From assembly GCF_034353875.1 (NCBI RefSeq), contig NZ_CP133784.1:1488001-1552000 (forward strand): a stretch of DNA of 64,000 nt. The letters run 5' to 3'. This stretch comes from Pseudomonas sp. MH9.2 (GTDB lineage Bacteria > Pseudomonadota > Gammaproteobacteria > Pseudomonadales > Pseudomonadaceae). Shown here one piece after another: positions 56,724 to 64,000 of this stretch (the first letter of the stretch is position 1; each line of letters begins with the position of its first letter). The notes under the pieces were generated by a model. That model saw nothing but the letters and a program-made list of their open reading frames with translations, was not told the origin of the DNA and did no database searches. The position numbers and the translations under genes are program-made.

Positions 56724-57512
56724 TCATGCGGCCACCGTCTGGCCGAGTACGTCCCAAACGTTGATCGCTACACGCTTGAGCGTGACGGTCATAGCCGCTG
56801 CCATGGTCAGCGTGCCGCCATTAGGGGTATTGAGCGTTACACCCGATGCGGGCGCCAACGTCAGCGTTCCCGCACCTGCGTGACGTATCGTTATCTCGGT
56901 GTTGTCGACCCACGCAATAGTTGCCTGCAGAGGCACCGTGATCGCAGGGGCTGCACCAGTCATTCGCAGGTATGTGCCAGCATCCGCAAGGATCAAGGTT
57001 CGCGCCGTGGCTGCCTCGATCACAACTGTTCCGTACGTTGAAGGTGCTGCCCACTCCAGGCCTTTAGCTGTGCGCGTCAAGACTTGCCCGGTTACACCCG
57101 CAGCAAGTCGCATAGGTGCGCCAGCAACGCCGCCAATAATCAGGTCGGCCGGTGCAGTCATTGGGTTGCTCAAGCCCGCAGCGGCTAACGGCGCCCATAG
57201 GTTACCGTTCCGCACATACAGGGTTGAGTCTGCCAAGTTGTAGCCGTACCGGGCCGCCTGAAAAGTCCAAAAACCAGGTGCCGCCGTCCAGCTTGCGATC
57301 ATGCCCGCCTTACCCGCCCACAGACCCGTTGGCGCCGTACCGACTGCATAGCGTGCACCGTCAGCAGGTGACACTGCAGGCGCGTTCAAGCCGACGCTTA
57401 CGAAAGCCAGTTGCAACAGCACGTCGATAGCAATCAGGGCGTTATTGATCCCGGCCGCTGGATCTATGGTGTTCTCTGGCACAAAGGGGATCGCGTTGCT
57501 TATCGTATTCAT
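56724..57512 (-). CDS. DUF2793-like phage tail protein
   Basis: A 262-residue protein whose N-terminal part has the DUF2793 pattern (DGARYAVGTAPTGLWAGKAGMIASW, FWTFQAARYGYNL, LYVRNGNLW). A Thr/Ala/Leu-rich beta-repeat C-terminus resembles tail-fibre or carbohydrate-binding repeats. Such proteins sit at the distal end of tail-tip operons. It overlaps the gene before it by 4 bases. Confidence 0.75.
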   Translation of the reverse strand: MNTISNAIPFVPENTIDPAAGINNALIAIDVLLQLAFVSVGLNAPAVSPADGARYAVGTAPTGLWAGKAGMIASWTAAPGFWTFQAARYGYNLADSTLYVRNGNLWAPLAAAGLSNPMTAPADLIIGGVAGAPMRLAAGVTGQVLTRTAKGLEWAAPSTYGTVVIEAATARTLILADAGTYLRMTGAAPAITVPLQATIAWVDNTEITIRHAGAGTLTLAPASGVTLNTPNGGTLTMAAAMTVTLKRVAINVWDVLGQTVAA

Positions 57513-59125
57513 AGGGTGAGCGCCGTTGCGGGACCGGTGCCGGTCAGTTGATTGATTTGCGCAACGCTGATGATCACGCTGCCGCCTGGATCTGGAATGG
57601 TGAGAGTCCTTGCGATAGTTGTTTGGGTTACGCCGTTAATCGTCACCTGAAAGCCCTTGAAGAACGTACCCATGGCCACGTTTGCCCCGCCCCCGACTCT
57701 TCCGATTCCCTGCCATGCGATCACAATATTGCTGCCCACTCGGTGCGCAGTGAGATAGGCCGGAGCCTGCTCGGCCTGGGACATTCCGGTGAAGGTGTGG
57801 GTCGAGACGATTCCAGCCGATCCACCGTTGGTGGTGACGCGGAAGGTCAGCGCACGGTTGAGGCTGAACATCTCGGCATCGATGAAGAACAGACGATTGC
57901 GCTGAAGCATCACGAACCGTTCGCCTACAGGGTGCGCAGAGACGGGCGAACCCTTACGCCCGCGCAGCAGGTTGCTCAAGTCCCAGGTACCAGGGCTGGT
58001 TTCGTCGGCCTCGGCAAAGTTGATGATTTCGTTGCCGACCAATGCCAGATTCAGACGATTCATCATCCCGGCCAGGTTGGTGCTTTGCAGGTCGACGTCA
58101 TCGCGCAGCAGTTTCACGCTGACAGTGTTTTGCAGATCGGAAGTAACCGGGCGGCTGTGATCACCAACTGGAGCAGTGAGCGAGCCCATGGTCGCCCGTA
58201 TGCTGCCGCTGGAACGGTCGATGTAGTTCGCCCCACCATCAAGCGACAGCTCAATGACGGCGCCATCCCACGCAGGGGAAGTGCCAGATACAGCCACGTA
58301 GTAGCCGAGACAGTCATCAGAATCACGCAGGATGTGGCTGTCGATGAATTGCAACACTGTGTCGCCCACCACCAGTGTCGGCGGCTCAGCCTGTGGTGCT
58401 GCAGGAATACCGATAACGCTTGAGATGTATGCGCTGGCTCGGTCGAACGAGCATTTGTACTTCTGGAATCCCTCGTCGATTTCCACTGAGGTGATCCGCA
58501 GGCGCTCGCCGTCAAGCATGATGGTGTCCGCTACTGACAACCAGCACCATGAATCCGGCAAGCTGAATGCGTACTCGCCGCGCTGCTCTTCAATGGTGAC
58601 CTTGTGCGTCACCACCACCGAACGAGCAGCGTCGTCAGCACGCATGAGCACGGTTGTTTCTGATTGCGCCTCTGACTTCGACCGGCTGTCCAAACTGCGG
58701 TCGCTGGTCTGTATATCAGCCTGAAGGCCGCCGTCGATGTCGAAGTACTGCAGGCTGAGCACTCGCGGGATATCGATAGCATCACGCCGGGTCAGCTTCT
58801 GGATGTCTTCACCGTCGTCGATCAGGTCGCCAATTTCAATCGTGGCAATCACCGGGCGCCCGCGAGGCACGAAATGCAGCGCTCCATCCCAGTTGGCCGC
58901 ATCGAACAGAAAGACATTACCGAGGTTTTCAAGCCCGGTGAAGGCCCCATATTCGCTGGTCATGCTGAACCCGTCGCACATCCCGCCGAGGCCCGCCAAA
59001 TCGATCTTGGCGGGCGGAATACCTGCGCGCTGGCAGATCTCGGCAACAATGGATGAAACGGCCCAACTTGCTTCCAGCGGAGCCAGGCCAAGGCCCGGCC
59101 TTGTCCACTCAGGAGGCAGACTCAT
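57509..59125 (-). CDS. Phage tail-tip hub protein, C-terminal type
   Basis: A 538-residue protein resembling the C-terminal half of GTA/TIM-barrel-like or gpJ-type tail hubs (phage_tail_3). It has ICQRAGIPPAKIDLAGLGGMCDGFSM, RRDAIDIPRVLSLQYFDID, and a DLSNLLRGRKGSPVSAHPVGERFVML segment typical of this class. It should form part of the baseplate that contacts the host. No TIM-barrel region is seen upstream in the same chain, so the hub seems split among several genes here. Confidence 0.8.
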   Translation of the reverse strand: MSLPPEWTRPGLGLAPLEASWAVSSIVAEICQRAGIPPAKIDLAGLGGMCDGFSMTSEYGAFTGLENLGNVFLFDAANWDGALHFVPRGRPVIATIEIGDLIDDGEDIQKLTRRDAIDIPRVLSLQYFDIDGGLQADIQTSDRSLDSRSKSEAQSETTVLMRADDAARSVVVTHKVTIEEQRGEYAFSLPDSWCWLSVADTIMLDGERLRITSVEIDEGFQKYKCSFDRASAYISSVIGIPAAPQAEPPTLVVGDTVLQFIDSHILRDSDDCLGYYVAVSGTSPAWDGAVIELSLDGGANYIDRSSGSIRATMGSLTAPVGDHSRPVTSDLQNTVSVKLLRDDVDLQSTNLAGMMNRLNLALVGNEIINFAEADETSPGTWDLSNLLRGRKGSPVSAHPVGERFVMLQRNRLFFIDAEMFSLNRALTFRVTTNGGSAGIVSTHTFTGMSQAEQAPAYLTAHRVGSNIVIAWQGIGRVGGGANVAMGTFFKGFQVTINGVTQTTIARTLTIPDPGGSVIISVAQINQLTGTGPATALTL

Positions 59126-59700
59126 CGGGCAACCTCCATCATGAATTGAAGACGCAACTGATCACTAAAGCCAATCCGCAGCAGGCTGGTGGTTACGCCG
59201 TCAGTGAGTAGTCGTTCAATCTGGTAGCGGTCGCGCTGTTGGCGGTAGTACAACCCCCCGCCGCGCACATAGGCGAGGATCACGTCGCAGCTGCTGGTCT
59301 GGGTTTGGCGCTTGTCGTCGAGAATGACCTTTGGCGTGATTGAGCCTGCCGGGAGGTCGGTAACAATCTGCGCGCCAACAGTTGGGTCATACCAGCGATA
59401 ACGTGCGACACCGCCCTGCACGAACGCCAGCACCGGGCGCATGTTCTGATCGAACGTCAGGCTAATTTCCGTCAGGCCAGGCCCCGCAAACATCACGAAT
59501 TCTGGCGTGTTTGGCGCGCTTACAAGCACTTGATCCTTGATTAGCAGCGCCTGCCAGATTTGGTACTGATTGCCACGGGTCGAGTCGTTAAGCGCTACGC
59601 CACCGTCCTCATAATCGACGATAGGTGTTACAGCGAGCGCACGGGCGCCCACTATATTGCCGCGCACTGTCTGAGACGAAAGCACGTTATCGGGCATCAT
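59122..59700 (-). CDS. Phage tail-tip protein of unknown role
   Basis: A 192-residue protein (MMPDNVLSSQTVRGNIVGAR...) with beta-rich sequence and a C-terminal DRYQIERLLTDGVTTSLLRIGFSDQLRLQFMMEV. It has no named family that I know. The ATG at 59700 sits on the previous stop (TAATG), favouring it over an ATG at 59721. It is part of the tail operon between two tip components. Confidence 0.7.
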   Translation of the reverse strand: MMPDNVLSSQTVRGNIVGARALAVTPIVDYEDGGVALNDSTRGNQYQIWQALLIKDQVLVSAPNTPEFVMFAGPGLTEISLTFDQNMRPVLAFVQGGVARYRWYDPTVGAQIVTDLPAGSITPKVILDDKRQTQTSSCDVILAYVRGGGLYYRQQRDRYQIERLLTDGVTTSLLRIGFSDQLRLQFMMEVAR

Positions 59701-60632
59701 TACAGGGTTTTCCTTGCCCATGAGTGTTTGACAACTAGCGTCAATACGTCTTCACTAGTTTTCATAATCTGAGGCGAAAACGAAATTTGACTAACACCAA
59801 TACCATGCACAGTAATTATTGCACCGATGCCAGTAGCGTAGTTCGCTTGGTTCAAACCAAACGTTAACGTCCCTTCACGTGCGTAGCTCCCTGATGAATA
59901 CGCGGCATCTGAGATAGATGATGCGGCTGTCACGTCGCCGGTAGGCGCGCCAGTAACAGGGCCAATTGTTCCGTCTGTAGCCTGATGCACACCAGGGTTA
60001 CTCATAAGCCAAGCACCGCGCGGCATATACCAACCCTGGTATATGTTCATTGATGTAACCATTGCTGCGCGTGAAGTCCATGTATGGGTAACGCCGCGCA
60101 ATACGATAGTGCCCATCACATCAGCAGTAGGCGCGTAGCAACGGAATTGATACGTTACATCCAGAATTTCGTCAGGCAATACGGTTATCGTTGTCGGGAC
60201 ACCCGAACCATCGACGATAAGTGCACGACTAAATAGCGACCCGGTTTCAGCCCAGCCAACGCCAACTTCCGACAAGTTGCCGACAGCCGTACCAATTGCA
60301 AATCGGTATGTCGTTGTTGCGCTGATGTAGTACGGCGCTGTTGATTGCATGGCCTGTACAGGGGTGGGGCCGCTAGCACTTCCAACACGGGCCGCTAGTG
60401 TTGTGTCGGATACGTTGGCAATAGTAGACCCGCTGCCAACTTGACAATACCATAGCCAGTCAGCGTATGCGCCCATCCTATCTAGCCCAGCGTTGGTGAT
60501 AAGATTCCTGAAATCTGGAACAGGCTTGTGGCGTGAACCTTCAATCTCATTTCCATTACTATCGACTTTAAATTTCTCGACAGAAAACCAACCCTCAACA
60601 GCCTGCTCTGTATTTAGTTTAACTACACACAT
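59700..60632 (-). CDS. Phage tail-tip/fibre-associated protein
   Basis: A 310-residue protein (VEGWFSVEKFKVDSNGNEI near the start). It is beta-rich, with a TYRFAIGTAVGNLSEVGVGWAE segment that is recurrent in phage tail proteins. The coding sequence is lower in GC than its neighbours, which suggests a recently exchanged module. It overlaps both neighbours by one base (TGATG and TAATG). Confidence 0.7.
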   Translation of the reverse strand: MCVVKLNTEQAVEGWFSVEKFKVDSNGNEIEGSRHKPVPDFRNLITNAGLDRMGAYADWLWYCQVGSGSTIANVSDTTLAARVGSASGPTPVQAMQSTAPYYISATTTYRFAIGTAVGNLSEVGVGWAETGSLFSRALIVDGSGVPTTITVLPDEILDVTYQFRCYAPTADVMGTIVLRGVTHTWTSRAAMVTSMNIYQGWYMPRGAWLMSNPGVHQATDGTIGPVTGAPTGDVTAASSISDAAYSSGSYAREGTLTFGLNQANYATGIGAIITVHGIGVSQISFSPQIMKTSEDVLTLVVKHSWARKTL

Positions 60633-61645
60633 CAGCCTAAACTCCCACGCTGTATAGATTCGCCAGTGACGATAGCTTCTGGCGCATAATTTGCGTAACG
60701 TATAAGCGTTCGAGTCAGCGTGCCACTAACAAGTACACCGCTATCATTTACAGCTTCTGGCGCATAATTCGGATACGCTTTAAGTATTGAACGCAGTTCG
60801 GCGCGTATCAATGTTTCAGCGATAAGCTGGGTGCCCTCAGGCGCATAGTTTCGATACGTTTGAAGCATTGAACGCATCGAACCCGTGACTAATGATTCGC
60901 CCGAATCGACACCCTCAACCCGATTGATAAATGGTGCCCCGCGCAAACCAACCGTACCGTTTTCCTGGACTGCCTGGATATCCTCAATCGGATAAATACG
61001 CGATGTAAGCGGCATGCCCTCGGCGCGCTCAACCTCGAAAATGAACTGCGGAATTGCACCGCCCAGGTCGGTCAGGTCTTCGTCACTCATAGTCATGTAG
61101 CAGGTACCACGGTGAGCCGTGACCGCAGCTACGCCGAAGATCGATTGCAGCGCCGGCGATGGAAGCTGATCCCAGCCGCCCAGGTAGAAAGTGGCCTTGG
61201 TCAGGAACACACCATTATTGGTCGCGCCCCAGGCATTGCCGCGCCCGTCGTACACCAGCTTCGTGTTGCGCCAGACACGGCGTATGCCGGTGATTGGCCC
61301 CTCACAGATACGAATTGCGTAGGTGCGATAGACCGCATTGACCATCGTCTTTTTACTCTTGCTACCCCCGCCCTTCCCGCCGCTGTCTGTTTCGGACTCG
61401 ATCTGACGAATGATCGGCTCGGAGGTGGCAATTATGTTGCCACCGATGGGCCGGACGATGCCCCATATGATCGGACGGGCCACCCCTTCCTTGCTGGTCT
61501 GCGATGCCATCTCACCCAGCGATGCACCTTGCAGTGGCTTGGCACCGAACTTCCTGTCCAGCCAGCCTGGAATGCCCAGGCCGAGGATGTTGGTGGCCTT
61601 GAATATCGCGCTGTCGCGGCCAAAGAGCGTTGCGCTGAGGCTCAT
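60632..61645 (-). CDS. Phage tail-tip hub protein, N-terminal type, with C-terminal repeats
   Basis: A 337-residue protein. The N-terminal 200 residues resemble the start of phage hub proteins (QGASLGEMASQTSKEGVARPIIWG, VNAVYRTYAIRICEGPITGIRRVW, YLGGWDQLPSPALQ). The C-terminal part from about 255 is made of three repeats of 26-27 residues ending NYAPE (TYRNYAPEG, AYPNYAPEA, RYANYAPEA). In related phages such repeats lie near fibre attachment. It starts on the NlpC stop (ATGA) and ends on the next ATG. Confidence 0.78.
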   Translation of the reverse strand: MSLSATLFGRDSAIFKATNILGLGIPGWLDRKFGAKPLQGASLGEMASQTSKEGVARPIIWGIVRPIGGNIIATSEPIIRQIESETDSGGKGGGSKSKKTMVNAVYRTYAIRICEGPITGIRRVWRNTKLVYDGRGNAWGATNNGVFLTKATFYLGGWDQLPSPALQSIFGVAAVTAHRGTCYMTMSDEDLTDLGGAIPQFIFEVERAEGMPLTSRIYPIEDIQAVQENGTVGLRGAPFINRVEGVDSGESLVTGSMRSMLQTYRNYAPEGTQLIAETLIRAELRSILKAYPNYAPEAVNDSGVLVSGTLTRTLIRYANYAPEAIVTGESIQRGSLG

Positions 61646-62049
61646 GGTCGATAAACCTCAATGATGCGTTTGTGCCAGGCCTCGTCGATCCGGTGCTCGC
61701 AGACCGCGACCAGACTGTAGGAGTGAATCAGGGACAGTCCGCCCGGGTAATCGCCAATGACGCCGACGTGCGAAGGCTCGGCGCCGCCATCCCAACTGAT
61801 CAGCGCGATATCGCCCGGTTGCCATGCCTCTACTGGCTCGCCAAGCTGGTCGCGCATCTCTTGCCGCAAGCCGTCATTCCACGGCTCACGACCGTAGTTC
61901 TGCCGGTCGACCATCTCAAGCCCGCCGGCAGCCACTGCGCGAATCACCAGACCGATGCAGTCCAGCGACCAGGGCTTGCGGCCGCGATGGCGCCATTTCA
62001 CGCCGATGTAGCTGCGGGCCTCGGCAACGCGAAGCTCAGCGGGCGTCAT
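61642..62049 (-). CDS. NlpC/P60-family phage tail assembly peptidase
   Basis: A 135-residue papain-like peptidase with the catalytic Cys in WSLDCIGLVIRAV and the His in PSHVGVIGDYPGGLSLIHSY, as in lambda gpK-type proteins. It processes peptidoglycan or tail components during tail assembly or DNA entry. It overlaps both neighbours by 4 bases. Confidence 0.9.
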   Translation of the reverse strand: MTPAELRVAEARSYIGVKWRHRGRKPWSLDCIGLVIRAVAAGGLEMVDRQNYGREPWNDGLRQEMRDQLGEPVEAWQPGDIALISWDGGAEPSHVGVIGDYPGGLSLIHSYSLVAVCEHRIDEAWHKRIIEVYRP

Positions 62050-62963
62050 TCGACCACCTGCGAACCAACGAAACCGCCTGCTATCTGGCCACCCGGTGTT
62101 AACAGAGGGACGCCGTCACCAATCGGAATCAGTGGCTCGCCCTTGTAGTTGATGAAGTTGCCGAAGGCAGTGCACGCCGTAGGGTTTTTGGGGCAGTCGC
62201 GGCGGATGTCGAAGGTGTCGCCGACCTGCACGTCGAACGGAAGCGGCTCAAGTAGGCCAATAGTTCCAGACACCGAGCTGTACGCCTCGATCTGATACAA
62301 GCGGCTGGCACTGGCATTGCGGCCGCCAGTCCAGCGGATGCGGCCAGGGATCGGCGAAGGGTTCAGCAGGAGCGCGCTGTCTGCAAATACTCGGCGTGGT
62401 TCATCACCCATGCCCGTCACAGCCGCCGACATCCATAGCACCTCGGCATTCACGCCGCAGCCGGTCTGTGTGTTGGCCGGAGTGCCGAAAGTTGCCCGGC
62501 AGGTCCGACTGTCCACATGCCCGATTGCCTGGCGCAAGCGCATCGCATAACTGAGCAGCTCAGGCATGTAAGCCACACCACTCTGGGTCGTAACCTCCCC
62601 GGTGTCGCCCGCATCAATGATCATGTGACCCATGTTCAGGTCGCGATAATTGATCAGCAGCATTTCCCACTGGGCATTGTCGAGCTGGCCAGAGACCACT
62701 ATTTCAAGAGTAATGCCCAAGGCATCTGCCGACAGCAGCGCATAGCCTTCCGAGTTATCGACGCTCAGTCCGGCGTCCGTGGCGATCACGCTCGAGTCAA
62801 AGCCGTTGACCGATGAATAGGTGACGCCCTGGTACACAACATCCCGGTCAAGCGAGGTCAGGCCAAAGATGCGGCCGTCAGCCAAGATGAAGCGAAGGAT
62901 GCGGCAGGTCGTGGTGACGGGTTGCTGCAAGTGAGCGCGTAAGGCTGTTGGAATAGTTCTCAC
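62046..62963 (-). CDS. DUF2163 (phage BR0599 family) tail protein
   Basis: A 305-residue protein with the family start (IPTALRAHLQQPVTTTCRILRF) and the Cys-containing C-terminal domain FDIRRDCPKNPTACTAFGNFINYKGEP. Family members act at the tail tip next to the tape measure. Standard position before NlpC/P60. Confidence 0.9.
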   Translation of the reverse strand: MRTIPTALRAHLQQPVTTTCRILRFILADGRIFGLTSLDRDVVYQGVTYSSVNGFDSSVIATDAGLSVDNSEGYALLSADALGITLEIVVSGQLDNAQWEMLLINYRDLNMGHMIIDAGDTGEVTTQSGVAYMPELLSYAMRLRQAIGHVDSRTCRATFGTPANTQTGCGVNAEVLWMSAAVTGMGDEPRRVFADSALLLNPSPIPGRIRWTGGRNASASRLYQIEAYSSVSGTIGLLEPLPFDVQVGDTFDIRRDCPKNPTACTAFGNFINYKGEPLIPIGDGVPLLTPGGQIAGGFVGSQVVE

Positions 62964-63553
62964 TGGCGATCCTCCACAAGGTCAACATCTGCGGTCAGCA
63001 CATACCCATTGCTGAATCGGGCGATGGGGTCGCAGTCGAGACGGTCAGATTCAAAGCGAACCGGAACATCAAACTCGCCTGACCAGGTGATCGGCGAACC
63101 CGGTGGGGCCGTGACGGTGACCATGCCGGTCGTGTAATTGACACTGGCTGCTACCGGCTGGCCACCCTCATAAATAACGATCGTCCCGGCCACCGGTTTG
63201 GTAATCGGACGGGCAAAGCTGATGGGACCAAAGGCATAAGACTTCGACAGGGCAAGGGTCTGTGCAACACCGGTGCCCTCCCCAATCAACTCATGTTCGC
63301 CGAGATAATCCGTCCAATCCTTGAACCGGAATGCAATCAGACTTCCCATACAGGCCATGTGTGCGCCGCGAACCAATAGATGGTCCTCAGGCTTTAGCGC
63401 CTGGTAGGTCACGCTGTATCTGCCCAATGGCAGAGCCCAATCCGCATTACGGCGCTCACGCCCATTACGCAACTGGGTGATGCGTGTTTTGAATTCCTGC
63501 CCGAACTGCGACCCGTAAGAGACGCAGTCCAACAGCCTGGTTTCGTTGAACAT
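62960..63553 (-). CDS. DUF2460 phage tail protein
   Basis: A 197-residue distal-tail-like protein with the family pattern (GSQFGQEFKTRITQLRNGRERRNADW, FRFKDWTDYLGEHELIG, then GEFDVPVRFESDRLD). It overlaps the tape measure gene by one base and the DUF2163 gene by 4. Confidence 0.9.
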   Translation of the reverse strand: MFNETRLLDCVSYGSQFGQEFKTRITQLRNGRERRNADWALPLGRYSVTYQALKPEDHLLVRGAHMACMGSLIAFRFKDWTDYLGEHELIGEGTGVAQTLALSKSYAFGPISFARPITKPVAGTIVIYEGGQPVAASVNYTTGMVTVTAPPGSPITWSGEFDVPVRFESDRLDCDPIARFSNGYVLTADVDLVEDRQ

Positions 63554-64000
63554 CAGCCAAGCCTCGCTTGAGCGATACGTTGTTTGCGGGCAGCGTCATT
63601 GTTGAGCTGTGTAGAGGTGCGGCGGTCTACACGACCCTGGACGTTGATGGTTTGGTTGACTACTGATTGGCGCCCGCTGTTGCCCTGGCCACCTGATGAC
63701 TCGATACCCGCAAGGGTTTTGTCCAGCTTTGCGCTGGTCTGGGCAGTTGTGACGCGCTCGCCCTTTTGCAGGAGCCAGGTGCCGTCTTGCGGTACAGAGT
63801 CGATACCGTCGTGCGCCATACCCGAGAGTGCAGCGCCTTTGGCAACGGCGTTGGTTGCCAAAATACCGGCAATGGCTGGAACAGAGTTGCCACCGAAGGA
63901 CGCGAGCGAAGCGGCGGCGGCAGCAGGCGCGTACGCCGTAGCGATTGCAGTACCTGTAATGCCTGCACTGGCGATGGCCGCGGTATCACCAACTCCACCA
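63553..64000 (-). CDS. Phage tail tape measure protein, C-terminal part
   Basis: The frame runs open to the right edge, so only the last 149 codons are present. The C-terminal pattern DGIDSVPQDGTWLLQKGERV followed by TTAQTSAKLDKTL and a basic end is typical of siphophage tape measure proteins. The Ala/Gly-rich stretch upstream (SVPAIAGILATNAVAKGAAL) fits as well. A TTG at 63861 is internal and not the start. Confidence 0.85.
   Translation of the reverse strand, partial: GGVGDTAAIASAGITGTAIATAYAPAAAAASLASFGGNSVPAIAGILATNAVAKGAALSGMAHDGIDSVPQDGTWLLQKGERVTTAQTSAKLDKTLAGIESSGGQGNSGRQSVVNQTINVQGRVDRRTSTQLNNDAARKQRIAQARLG

Noticed and set aside
1..64000. CRISPR arrays, toxin-antitoxin pairs or known defence islands
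   Set aside because: No regularly spaced repeats and no recognisable defence or toxin-antitoxin gene pairs were found on either strand, apart from the dead hsdR fragment.

Overview
The window reads as a chromosome segment of a fluorescent-group Pseudomonas. It has GC-rich coding with Pseudomonas-type codon use, a GlnD-DapC pair, an arn (L-Ara4N) cluster with ugd, typical Pseudomonas tRNA-Asp and tRNA-Val genes, RdgC, an MxtR-like transporter-kinase, and a DUF6543/LRR/NEL giant protein of a kind common in the P. fluorescens complex. All assignments come from reading the sequence and recalling families; no searches were run.

Layout. 1-6.2 kb: glnD (5' end cut by the window), dapC, a leaderless metzincin protease and a CPA1 Na+/H+ antiporter. 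6.3-17.4 kb: an envelope-sugar block with arnB-arnC-arnA, arnT and ugd, then a PAP2 phosphatase and a second ArnT/PMT-like membrane glycosyltransferase. arnD and arnE/arnF are absent from their usual places, where perfect hairpins sit instead. 17.6-31.7 kb: tRNA-Asp and tRNA-Val, rdgC, a BASS transporter, a class II guanidine riboswitch in front of sugE/gdx, an MFS-acyltransferase fusion, a TDT transporter, an MxtR-like kinase and an AttEFGH-like ABC/lipoprotein operon. 31.8-36.4 kb: a 1541-residue NEL-type E3 ligase candidate.

37.2-54 kb is accessory DNA rich in remnants: an integrase fragment, an hsdR tail fused to phage Rz, Rz/Rz1 fragments, a hybrid kinase with an HD-GYP regulator, and a candidate island of about 8.6 kb (45.0-53.6 kb) flanked by diverged direct repeats that carry a tRNA-Pro 3' fragment. 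The island holds a 48-residue Gly-rich gene, an FeS-type bacterial photolyase with DUF2256 behind a near-perfect LitR-type light-response box, a frameshifted hemerythrin, an operon of COG4705 protein, lipoprotein, response regulator and kinase, and an IS30 element that rewrote the last codons of that kinase. A 27-bp repeat is scattered four times through this stretch.

54.5-64 kb is the tail-tip and lysis end of a lambda-like siphophage prophage read on the minus strand: tape measure (partial), DUF2460, DUF2163, NlpC/P60, tail-tip proteins, DUF2793 protein, SleB-type endolysin, DUF6527 protein, Rz and Rz1.

The best leads are the LitR-type box with the photolyase/DUF2256 pair, the gutted arn operon, the tRNA-Pro-flanked island with its dispersed repeats, the IS30 event that can be undone on paper, and the riboswitch. 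I see no complete new defence or mobile system that I could defend from sequence alone.
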